32,212 nucleotides of DNA from Candidatus Dojkabacteria bacterium. Lineage in GTDB: Bacteria; Patescibacteriota; Dojkabacteria; SC72; JAFGCJ01. Below the pieces are notes generated by a model that saw nothing but the letters and a program-made list of their open reading frames with translations, was not told the origin of the DNA and searched no databases. Where the stretch lies: NCBI GenBank assembly GCA_016929645.1, contig JAFGIK010000020.1, positions 1 to 32,212 of the forward strand, written 5' to 3'. The position numbers were made by a program, and so were the translations under genes. Shown here piece by piece: positions 1 to 8,977 of the stretch. Numbering within the stretch: position 1 is the first letter of the stretch; each line of letters starts with the position of its first letter.

Positions 1-9
1 TCGAACACC

Positions 10-38
10 TTGACAACTATCCATATGTTGTGGATAAT
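10..38 (+). promoter_or_regulatory. sigma70-like promoter TTGACA (10-15) N17 GATAAT (33-38)
   Basis: Exact -35 consensus, 17-nt spacer, 5/6 -10; first ATG (45-47) begins 7 nt after the -10. Confidence 0.7.
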
Positions 39-44
39 CACAAA

Positions 45-839
45 ATGATAGACATTCAAGAACATTCTGAAGTATCAATCATTCTTCAACAGCTAGGATT
101 AAGTCATCAAGAAGTATTACTATACGTAAACCTATTGAAGAATAACTATTCCACAACCAGCAGTATATCAAAGATAATTAAAGAGCCTAGGACAAATACT
201 CACAGATATATAGGCAAACTTGTTAAAAAAGGACTTGTTTCTCGAAGCTTAAGAGATTCGCAGAAACTTCTCATTGCTGAAAATCCAAATAAAATTGAAC
301 TACTACTAAAAAATCAAGAAATAGCTCACGAGGAGAAACTAAAAGAGATCAGAGATACACAAGAAAATGTATATAAGGTTATAACACAGCTAAATCAGTA
401 CAAAAATAGTAGCGATGAAGAAATGATTGAGGTTAAATACTATGAAGGAAAACTTGGAGCAAGATCAATATATATAGAAGCTTTTGCGGCAGAGGAACTA
501 AGGTCCTACGTAAATTTAGGAGCAGCACATAAAACATTTCCAGAGAACTCTCAACTTTACATAGATTGTCAAAAGAAAAAATCTTCTTCAATAGTAAAGG
601 AAATTATTGATAACTCAGAAGTTTCAGTTACAAAAGCAACTGAATATGCCAAAAGTAATAATTTCAAATTTAAAATTGCGCCATACAAAATGAATATAGA
701 TTTGATAGATATTCTCATCTATGATGGAAAAGTTGCAATGATTAATTTCAGAAACTCAATTGTCGGAAGTGTTCTTATTAATAAGGACTATTATTTAAAT
801 AGCAAAGTATCATTCGATTTTATGTGGGACAGAATCTAA
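45..839 (+). CDS. TrmB-family-like HTH transcriptional regulator (ORF could also start at GTG 30)
   Basis: N-terminal winged-HTH pattern LGLSHQEVLLYVNLLKN...TSSISKIIKEPRTNTHRYIGKLVKKGLVSR followed by coiled coil and C-terminal domain. Confidence 0.7.
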   Translation: MIDIQEHSEVSIILQQLGLSHQEVLLYVNLLKNNYSTTSSISKIIKEPRTNTHRYIGKLVKKGLVSRSLRDSQKLLIAENPNKIELLLKNQEIAHEEKLKEIRDTQENVYKVITQLNQYKNSSDEEMIEVKYYEGKLGARSIYIEAFAAEELRSYVNLGAAHKTFPENSQLYIDCQKKKSSSIVKEIIDNSEVSVTKATEYAKSNNFKFKIAPYKMNIDLIDILIYDGKVAMINFRNSIVGSVLINKDYYLNSKVSFDFMWDRI

Positions 840-846
840 ACCTATT

Positions 847-1665
847 TTATTTCATTGCAAGTATTATCTGGTATAACGGAGCTTTAAATTCATCCCTATT
901 TGAAAAGTCGATTCCTCTTTCTTCATATACTTTTCTAAAGCTTTTCGTCAATAACGAATTAATTCTTAAAGAGTTAGGAAACTTTAGATCAATATAACTG
1001 ACATCAGAAAATCCTGATGAAAGAAGCAGTTTTTTAAGAGTTGAATTTTCCCAACAAAAATCAAAAAAACTAATAGTATCGCCATTTGATTTTCGTAACG
1101 TATTCCAAAATTTTTTACCATCCTTAAAGTATCCACAAGCAGGAAGTCTATGATTGTAATTATAAAATGAATAGCCTTTATTAAAACTCTTTGAATTCAA
1201 TGACAATAAGGCAAGAATTCCATTCTTCTTCAGAACTTGACTAATAGAAAAAAAACATTCCTCTAATGCTTTGATTTTACTAATCGTTGGATGAACAAAG
1301 GTCATTAATGCAACATCAAATTTATTATCATGAATAGCCAATGGTATAGCTTGTCCTTCACCAATTGAATAAAATACTAATTTCTTATATTTATGATATT
1401 TTTTTTCAGCTTCTTTAATACTTTTATAATCAATATCTACACCTACAACGAGTGAAGGCTTGGTTGATATCAGAATTCGAAATGAGCTGTCACCTTGAAA
1501 ACAGCCGAAATCAAGAATAAGCTTCCCTTTCATATTCAAGAGACCATAAAGAGTATTGTAGGCAATAGCATCACTGTCTAATATATCTTCAGATATTCTT
1601 CTATAACATTCAAAGTTTTTACCCCACTCAATATATGAGACAAGATCTTTTCTTTTAGCAAGCAT
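847..1665 (-). CDS. class I SAM-dependent methyltransferase
   Basis: Motif I LILDFGCFQGDSS, motif II VVGVDID, post-motif FDVALMTFVHP, VLKKNGILALLS. Confidence 0.8.
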   Translation of the reverse strand: MLAKRKDLVSYIEWGKNFECYRRISEDILDSDAIAYNTLYGLLNMKGKLILDFGCFQGDSSFRILISTKPSLVVGVDIDYKSIKEAEKKYHKYKKLVFYSIGEGQAIPLAIHDNKFDVALMTFVHPTISKIKALEECFFSISQVLKKNGILALLSLNSKSFNKGYSFYNYNHRLPACGYFKDGKKFWNTLRKSNGDTISFFDFCWENSTLKKLLLSSGFSDVSYIDLKFPNSLRINSLLTKSFRKVYEERGIDFSNRDEFKAPLYQIILAMK

Positions 1666-1673
1666 ATTCCTAA

Positions 1674-1679
1674 ATTATC
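1674..1679 (-). promoter_or_regulatory. -10 element GATAAT, 8 nt upstream of the ATG of the methyltransferase
   Basis: Minus-strand GATAAT at 1679-1674, start codon at 1665; -35 weak. Confidence 0.4.
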
Positions 1680-2146
1680 CGACATACTAATTTAAGCATT
1701 TAAAATTCGAAAATATATCTCTAATCGAATAAATACAGTTTCCATTATACATCAGCAAACACAATCGTAAAACACAAAAAAATGTCAGATGATTATTTCA
1801 TTAAAAAGAAATAATACGGCTAATAAGGAATTTAAATTCTATACTTTGTGAAAGATATTGGTTTTGAAGTTAATGAATATTAATAAAAAAACCTTAGATT
1901 TCTTCAGAAAAGGAAACTTGGTTAACATTAATATGGATAACCAAATTCGAATAATTAAATAACGTATAATATACGTGATTTTGAAGCCTAGAATTTTCGA
2001 TAATAAATACACTTTACCCCAGACCGAGTCTACATTCTTCCTAATATCAAAGTAAAACCACGCACTTGCGCTTGTAAATTTGCAAATATTTTGGATATTG
2101 TCTACAGAGATTTATAAAAGGCTCTCAACAAAAGCAAAAGATTCTC

Positions 2147-5100
2147 TTAATTAATGAAATTTTCATTAAGCTGAGTCTCGGTCTCTAATCGGTCCTTTGA
2201 TCTCTTCACCAAATACACAATAATCGCCAATATAAACAACAAGATCAAACCACCCAAACAACACTGAAGATACCCGGTATACTCATCTCCACCAATACCT
2301 CCCGCTCCAGAAGTACCATCCACACTACCAGAAGAATCATTCTCATCTTTTTCCTTGCCTTTGTCATCCCCGTTGTCACGATCTTTATCATCAACGCCAT
2401 CTTTATCTGAATCATCGTTTGAATCCCCATTTCCATTTGAACCGTCGTCTGCGTCCGCATCAGTACCACCTGTAGCACCTGCATTCCCAGTATAACCCGT
2501 ACCACCAGTATATCCACCAGTATTACCAGAGCTTCCGCCAGTATTGCCTCCTGGGTTGGCAGGAGGAGTATTAGGAATCAAAGCAAAAACAGCATCAATT
2601 GTATGATTTGCAGCTACATCCCAGAATGTATATGAGAAAACACCACCCACCGATACTCCATCGACTCGAACATCAACAATATAATAGCCAGTAGCCGGAG
2701 CGATTGAGTAAGTAACATCAGCACCATAATTTACAGTTTGTGATCCGACAGGGGTAATCGTTCCATTAGCCCCAGCACTGGAAGTAATTGTATAGGTATT
2801 TATACTAAACATTGCAGTCACAGATTCATCGCCATCGACACTAACTGCACATGTACCAGTTCCAGAACACACACCACCCCAACCTGTAAAGGTTGATCCA
2901 ACAGCAGGAGTTGCTGTCAATACTACACTTGTTCCATCTGCAAAATACTCAGAACAATCAGAAGGACAATTGATTCCTGCAGGAGCACTAATTACAGATC
3001 CTGCACCATTACCAGCCAAATTAACTACCAAATTGTATTGAACTGCAGATATGACAATTTCAGTTGAATATATTGAAGTATTTGCAGGTTCACTATTATC
3101 AGTGACAATCAGAGTCACAATATATGTACCAGGTACATTATACTGATGTGTAGGAAATTGATCTGCAGATGTTGTGCCATCACCGAAATCCCAACTCCAG
3201 GAAATAATCTCAGTTCCAACAGGAGCCTCAGAAGTATCAAAAAACTCTATCACGTCTCCGGTGTCAGGATTAGAAGGAAGATAAGTAAATGCCGAAGTTA
3301 GACTGTTAACACTGAAAACGACATAAATCGAATGATCAGATGTAACATTTGTAAAAGTATATTCAGAAACACTTCCGATCGATATCCCATCGATAAATAC
3401 ATCAACAATACTGTACCCATCGATAGGTGTTATAGTAAATAATTGATCAGAACCATAAGGAACATAAGGATCATCAGGGAAAATAACTCCATTATCACTA
3501 TTTTGATCAGTTGCAATTAAATAAGTATTAAGCTCAAAATTTGCAGTGGCAGTAGTGTTTGACGTGACATTCGTGATAATAAGCGGATTTTCCGTTGTAG
3601 TCATGGTACCTGAAGCAGATACCAGAGTCCAACTTACAAAATGATATCCATTCATACCATCAGCAACAGCCAAAACAGCACTGGTATCTCCGTTATACCA
3701 GACATTTTGATGCTCAACACCAGATAGAGTACCTCCTAAACCAGCCTCAAAATCTACGGTATAGGCATTAAGAGAAAACGTTGCTGTAACTGAGTGATCC
3801 TGATTCATATTTAAAACACATGCCGCAGTACCAGTACAATCTCCACTCCATCCAACAAAATATGATCCGAGATCAGGAGTTGCATTTAATGTTGCAACAA
3901 CACCATCTCCAAAAGAGTAAGAGCAAACACCAGTATTTCCTTCTTCACAATTAATCGCACCAGGAACACTTGTAACAACACCACCTCCTAAATTTTCTCC
4001 AACTACGTTTACACTTAAATTGTATACAACACCAGGTGTTTCATAAGCACCAATATCATACGATGATCCTTGAGGTCGCACATCATTTGTATAATCAAAG
4101 CTTAATAACTCATTCGAGCCATCATAGTTCATATCTGTATAAGCAAGGGTTCCAACATCAATTGCAGCAGAACCTGGCTGAATATCGTACGGATCACTAC
4201 CAGAGCCAACAAACAAAGGATCTCCACCAACGCAGTTTGAACAATAAGGATCACCAGGCTGAATTCCATTAACATCATCAATCAGATTATTTGATAAAAC
4301 CACAGTAGATTGAACTGATGCAGGTACAATAATTCCACCATTTGCATTGTTACTAACTATATTATTTGAAATAAGAACATCTTCAATATTTGCAAGTACA
4401 TCACATTGCATGTGTATACCAGCGTTTGCAGTAGAAGCCATATTTACAACGGTATTATTAAAAATTCGTATATGTCTTCGAAAACCTACCACTCCAGGCT
4501 GCTCATTCTCCCGCCACTTAACAATAAGGATTCCACCATATTTACCATCGTGTATAACGTTATTGAAAATATCGATATACTCTATAGTACCACCATATTC
4601 TGAAGTGACAGCTATACCGTGATCAGTATTATAAATCTCATTTTGATAAACATTAATCTTGCTGGTTACTGTACCCTCACCTCCTACACCAACATAGATA
4701 CCAACGTCACCATCTAAGTTATAAACTTTATTATTATAGATAGCACCATTTGAGCTGTTTCCTTTAACAGCAATACCTTCGCCGCCAGGAAGCACAGGAC
4801 CATCATGAATTGCATTATTATAAATACTAAAGTTTGATACAGTACCAACTGATAAACTTTCCTGAGAACCGTTACGACACGAGTTTGAAATGTCAACTCC
4901 ATAAATCGAAAAATAAGAAGAGTCATTAACTTCAACACCAGAAAAGCCAGTATTGCTAGTTTGAAGATTTCTAATTGCTACATTATGTATATTCAAGCCA
5001 TACACACCAAAGCTTGAAGAATTCTGAATAAGAACATTTTCAAGAATAATATGATTAGTATTTTGAATTTGAAATAATCCTCCCCAATTATCTGTAAAAG

Positions 5101-6097
5101 TTATTCCCGTACCATCAATAATTACTTCATTAGCGGAAGTTCCCTCTCCTCGTATTGTGATATCTTGATCAGAAGGATTTAAACCAAGATATGTTATACG
5201 TGTTTTTTGGTTATATGTACCAGGAAGAATATGAATTGTAGTTCCTGGCCCAGCCATATTTACAGCTTTTTGAATTGTAGCCAAAGGATCATCACTTGAT
5301 AGTCCACTATTTAAATCGCTTCCATTATCATCAACCCACAAATCATAAACCTCAGGGACAAATATTGAAATTTCATCCAGCCAAAGTTCTCCACTAATAA
5401 GGTCATAGGATGTTTTACCATACATAAATGTTTTTACACCGGTACTGATTGATGCTAGCCCAATACTACCAAGATTCGTACCACCAACAGTTTCAACAGT
5501 AAGCCCAAGCTCTGTGCTAGAAGAATCATCGTATGAGAAAGTTACCTTATACCATGTATCAGAAGAAAGTCCTGATATTGTTGAAGAAGAATACGTACCA
5601 TCGTAGTATAAACGCATCCCATAGGTACCAGATGGAATATCTGTAATAAGGCAACGACCGATTATCGTTCCAGATGGATCACGAAATGAAGCAACAGCAA
5701 AACTTGAGTCGCTTCCTGAAAAGCTTTCAGCATTAACATTCAGATAAAATTCTGTCGAGACTTGAGATTGGGTTCCACCCTGAACATCAAACTTTTTAAG
5801 CATAGCAACTTCATTGCTTTGAGCTGATACATCGAGGTAACCTTGATTAGCACCACCGTTATACGTATTAGATGAATTCTGAACAATATCCAAATTTCCA
5901 TGAGTTTCACCAACATCCCAACCATTAGGGTTTTCACCAAACTCAATAAAATCAACTTCAAAATCTTCAAAAAAATAAGCCCAATCTGCAACAACTGGAC
6001 TTACACCAATAAATAGTACAATTGAGAATATCAATGCAGCAAAGGCATTGATCGAAAGAAATTTCTTAAGAAAAGAATCAGTTTGAATAATTTTCAT
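2147..6097 (-). CDS. giant secreted, membrane-anchored surface protein: signal peptide, LamG/ConA-like N-domain, DUF1565/parallel beta-helix, InlB-B/Flg_new-like bacterial repeats, PKD domain, Gly/Asp-rich linker, C-terminal TM
   Basis: LWVDDNGSDLNSGLSSDDPLATIQKAV; multiple GxxFxGWSGxCxGTxxCxVxMxxxxSVTATF repeats; PKD SWDFGDGTTS; C-terminal LILLFILAIIVYLVKRSK. Confidence 0.88.
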   Translation of the reverse strand: MKIIQTDSFLKKFLSINAFAALIFSIVLFIGVSPVVADWAYFFEDFEVDFIEFGENPNGWDVGETHGNLDIVQNSSNTYNGGANQGYLDVSAQSNEVAMLKKFDVQGGTQSQVSTEFYLNVNAESFSGSDSSFAVASFRDPSGTIIGRCLITDIPSGTYGMRLYYDGTYSSSTISGLSSDTWYKVTFSYDDSSSTELGLTVETVGGTNLGSIGLASISTGVKTFMYGKTSYDLISGELWLDEISIFVPEVYDLWVDDNGSDLNSGLSSDDPLATIQKAVNMAGPGTTIHILPGTYNQKTRITYLGLNPSDQDITIRGEGTSANEVIIDGTGITFTDNWGGLFQIQNTNHIILENVLIQNSSSFGVYGLNIHNVAIRNLQTSNTGFSGVEVNDSSYFSIYGVDISNSCRNGSQESLSVGTVSNFSIYNNAIHDGPVLPGGEGIAVKGNSSNGAIYNNKVYNLDGDVGIYVGVGGEGTVTSKINVYQNEIYNTDHGIAVTSEYGGTIEYIDIFNNVIHDGKYGGILIVKWRENEQPGVVGFRRHIRIFNNTVVNMASTANAGIHMQCDVLANIEDVLISNNIVSNNANGGIIVPASVQSTVVLSNNLIDDVNGIQPGDPYCSNCVGGDPLFVGSGSDPYDIQPGSAAIDVGTLAYTDMNYDGSNELLSFDYTNDVRPQGSSYDIGAYETPGVVYNLSVNVVGENLGGGVVTSVPGAINCEEGNTGVCSYSFGDGVVATLNATPDLGSYFVGWSGDCTGTAACVLNMNQDHSVTATFSLNAYTVDFEAGLGGTLSGVEHQNVWYNGDTSAVLAVADGMNGYHFVSWTLVSASGTMTTTENPLIITNVTSNTTATANFELNTYLIATDQNSDNGVIFPDDPYVPYGSDQLFTITPIDGYSIVDVFIDGISIGSVSEYTFTNVTSDHSIYVVFSVNSLTSAFTYLPSNPDTGDVIEFFDTSEAPVGTEIISWSWDFGDGTTSADQFPTHQYNVPGTYIVTLIVTDNSEPANTSIYSTEIVISAVQYNLVVNLAGNGAGSVISAPAGINCPSDCSEYFADGTSVVLTATPAVGSTFTGWGGVCSGTGTCAVSVDGDESVTAMFSINTYTITSSAGANGTITPVGSQTVNYGADVTYSIAPATGYYIVDVRVDGVSVGGVFSYTFWDVAANHTIDAVFALIPNTPPANPGGNTGGSSGNTGGYTGGTGYTGNAGATGGTDADADDGSNGNGDSNDDSDKDGVDDKDRDNGDDKGKEKDENDSSGSVDGTSGAGGIGGDEYTGYLQCCLGGLILLFILAIIVYLVKRSKDRLETETQLNENFIN

Positions 6098-6105
6098 GAT
6101 GGCAC

Positions 6106-6134
6106 ATTATACCCCATAATACGCAAATGATCAA
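6106..6134 (-). promoter_or_regulatory. promoter TTGATC N17 TATAAT, N8 to ATG 6097
   Basis: Minus-strand -35 at 6134-6129, -10 at 6111-6106. Confidence 0.65.
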
Positions 6135-6189
6135 GGGTTAACGCCTAATTTAGAGGTAAACACCGAATTGACATTCTAGTATATAGTCG

Positions 6190-6802
6190 AGCTATAGTGA
6201 TATGTTCAAGAAGAGTTCTCACATACGTTATTTATTCAATTGATATACATTTGCAAAAAAGAATAGATCTTGAAGAAAGACTCAACGTCGAGCCAATGAA
6301 AGTATTGTTTCGATACATTCTCAAGATGAAATGTCATAAATGAAAATCTGCTGAATAAACAAAAAAAATATATATATAAAATTGGTCTACGTACAGAAGA
6401 ATATCCATATCGTGAGCGAAGAGGCTTATTATCATGTAGAAATATCCCACAGTCAATATAGAATATACATATCGTATTTTTATAACGAAAATTTCCAATG
6501 ATCCTCACTAAAATAGACAAAAAGTAAGCAGCAAAAGTAATGTGTCTTACAAAAACAATTATTGCGACAAGAAAGGATTTGTGCGATAAACGAGTAAATA
6601 AATACATCTCGTGCAATAAATTTACCCACAAAGGCATGTGTACATTATCGACCTTATTGAGGATATTTTAGCAAGACCCTCACACACTCCTCATGTTTTA
6701 TTTACAACCAAACAAGAAGACCTATCTAGTATCGTAATATCAGTGTATCGAGCACGAAACCATACGCAAGATACCGTACACATTAGTGTTTCAACTTGGT
6801 AG
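6190..6802 (+). pseudogene. possible degraded plus-strand gene (protein-like segments in different frames)
   Basis: Plus-strand segments such as QKRIDLEERLNVEPMKVLFRYILKMKCHK*, ENLLNKQKKYIYKIGLRTEEYPYRERRGLLSCRNIPQSI*, TKTIIATRKDLCDKRVNKYISCNKFTHKG, MYIIDLIEDILARPSHTPHVLFTTKQEDLSSIVISVYRARNHTQDTVHISVSTW*. Confidence 0.3.
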
Positions 6803-7093
6803 GTAAATTAATGTCGCGTACCACAGAAAAAGTTACTTTGAAATACTTCTTTGAATATTTTATACATGATTTCAATTACTAAGGGATTTTGATATAATTA
6901 AAGTGCCAAACATTATGTCAGTTTCGCGTCATATACCGTCTTTGAATTATTGATATAAAAATATTATATATAAAGGTAAATAAAGACAGATAGTCAGGCA
7001 ATAGGCAAGATAACATCACCCTAGAATCAAGCGGAACTCTATTTATGCAACTAGAATACCAATTTAATAATTAAATTTTAAATATTTAATCTA

Positions 7094-7411
7094 ATGCATC
7101 CAGGAAACCAAGAATCTGCATCATTAGCAAATGAGATTTCATTACTGCCTGACGCACAATACCTATTTGCAATGAGTCTTCATGGCGAAGAGGTATACAT
7201 TCTTCCGGAAATAGCTATAAACAATATTGATACTGATTCTTTAGAAGTCACGCTAGACATTCCAGATGTAAGATTCGGGATTTCTCAGAAAGATACTGTT
7301 GGAGGAAATCCACAATTGACATTCTCTCGACAAGTAGATTCATGGAAAAGAGTCAACATTCATTCTTTTCAGCAAGGAGTAAATAAAGGCCTGGTTAAAG
7401 TCGAGTTGTAA
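7094..7411 (+). CDS. hypothetical 105-aa protein
   Basis: Open frame with balanced amino-acid composition; no recognised family. Confidence 0.5.
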   Translation: MHPGNQESASLANEISLLPDAQYLFAMSLHGEEVYILPEIAINNIDTDSLEVTLDIPDVRFGISQKDTVGGNPQLTFSRQVDSWKRVNIHSFQQGVNKGLVKVEL

Positions 7412-7458
7412 TAAAAACAGAAAGGGATACTAATTTAACAAGTAAAAAACTGCCCGTG

Positions 7459-8736
7459 TTATGCCTTTCTTTTAACTAAAATCCCAAAACTATCTCCTAC
7501 TCTCACCTTTCTGCCTACCACTAAGGTCACCAAATCTCCTTTTTGAGCAATTTTTACAAGGTTATCATCAATTTTCATCTCCTTAATAATTCCCGTCACA
7601 ATCCCAGTAGTATTCCCACAAATCGTAAACTTTTCACCAGGCTTGAGCCCCACATCAGAATCGATCTTAATTTCGGCCACAAATATTTTTGGATAATAAT
7701 GAACAACCTTACCCGCAAGGACTTTTTGCTCAGTTGCTCTACTACCATCTATTCCAGCCCACTTTGCAAATTTTATCCCATGATACAAACCATCTGACTG
7801 ACCTCGATTAAATACAGTACCAAGACGCTTTCTCCATCTAGCAATGCTCGCATCATTATAAGAATCAGAGTTGATAGCATCAAAAGCCTGTCGGTAAACT
7901 CGAAGCACAGTATCGACATACTCCGCATTTCTTCCACGTCCCTCAAACTTCAAAACGCTTACACCCGTATCAATAATCTCTGGCAACATACCAATAGTAC
8001 AAAGATCTGCTGCACTCATAACATAATTATTATCCACAACTAGCTCGCTACCAGTCTCAACATCAATTACCTTGTATTTTCGGCGACAAATCTGCGTGCA
8101 CTTACCTTTATTCGCAGATAAATCATTACAAAACAAACTCATTCCACATCGTCCACTAACCGCTACACAAAGGGCTCCATGTCCAAAGATCTCAATCTCC
8201 ATAAGTTTGCCACTTGGCCCAATTATTTTAAGTCTTTTAATGTCTTTAACAATTTGTTTTACCTGAGCAAGATTTAGCTCACGTGCCAACACAATTCGAT
8301 CCGCATATTGCGAATAAAATTTAACACTTTGAGTATTTGCAACAGACAGCTGAGTCGACACATGAACTGAAACACCTTTTTGCCTGGCATAAAGTATTGT
8401 AGCAATATCTGCACAAATCGCAGCGTCCGCACCACTCTCCTTCACAGCATCAATAACTTCATACATTAATTTAAGCTCATCATTACAAAGTACTGTATTA
8501 ACAGTTATAAAAACCTTTACGTTCCGTTCATGGCATTTTCCAACTACATCTGCGAGCTCATCAATTGAGAAATTCCTCGCAGCAGTTGCCCTCATATTAA
8601 AACCCTCAACTCCAAGATAAACACTATCTGCACCAGCATCAAGTGCTGCAACTAACATTTCCCAACTGCCTGCTGGAGCCATAAATTCAATCCTTTTTGG
8701 GGTGTATTTTTCGTTTTTTCCGTTTTTCACAACCAT
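7459..8736 (-). CDS. U32-family peptidase-like protein (TrhP/YegQ-like); start likely at ATG 8736 or later, not 8850
   Basis: FMAPAGSWEMLVAALDAGADSVYLG, HVSTQLSVANTQSVKFY, EIFGHGALCVAVSGRCGMSLF...GKCTQICRRKY, VLKFEGRGRNAEYV. Confidence 0.85.
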   Translation of the reverse strand: MVVKNGKNEKYTPKRIEFMAPAGSWEMLVAALDAGADSVYLGVEGFNMRATAARNFSIDELADVVGKCHERNVKVFITVNTVLCNDELKLMYEVIDAVKESGADAAICADIATILYARQKGVSVHVSTQLSVANTQSVKFYSQYADRIVLARELNLAQVKQIVKDIKRLKIIGPSGKLMEIEIFGHGALCVAVSGRCGMSLFCNDLSANKGKCTQICRRKYKVIDVETGSELVVDNNYVMSAADLCTIGMLPEIIDTGVSVLKFEGRGRNAEYVDTVLRVYRQAFDAINSDSYNDASIARWRKRLGTVFNRGQSDGLYHGIKFAKWAGIDGSRATEQKVLAGKVVHYYPKIFVAEIKIDSDVGLKPGEKFTICGNTTGIVTGIIKEMKIDDNLVKIAQKGDLVTLVVGRKVRVGDSFGILVKRKA

Positions 8737-8769
8737 AAAGGAAGTTTGACACATTTTCAGGAAAAGAGC

Positions 8770-8899
8770 CAAGGCTGAGACCGAGTCTGCTTTTGGGTTG
8801 TTGTGATAGCATATATTGCTGTTTTCTATAATGGTACTACTGGGTAACATGGATTTATGTCATTATGTAGACCCAAAAGCAGACTCGGTCTCAGCCTTG
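8770..8899. repeat. perfect 29-bp inverted repeat (8770-8798 / 8871-8899) with 72-nt loop
   Basis: caaggctgagaccgagtctgcttttgggt ... acccaaaagcagactcggtctcagccttg, exact reverse complement. Confidence 0.97.
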
Positions 8900-8977
8900 A
8901 CAGAAACTCTATAATTTCCTAAGCTGAAACACAATATTCATCTCCCGAAATCAACCCTTAGTTAAAAAACATAGACT

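Noticed and set aside
2165-2186. gagtctcggtctc near-match to the AGACCGAGTCT motif
   Set aside because: Inside the coding C-terminus of the surface protein (LETET codons) and only a partial match; likely coincidence
2245-2517. 90-aa minus-strand ORF
   Set aside because: Alternate frame through the Gly/Asp repeat linker of the 1316-aa protein; Met/Val/Ile-rich, typical of frame-shifted repeats
6367-6383. A8 plus (AT)n run as a possible microsatellite/phase-variable tract
   Set aside because: Short, imperfect and not within or upstream of a supported gene; common in AT-rich DNA
8897-8915. TTGACA ... TATAAT as a promoter for the 8978 gene
   Set aside because: Spacer is only 7 nt, incompatible with a standard promoter; only one of the two hexamers could be used
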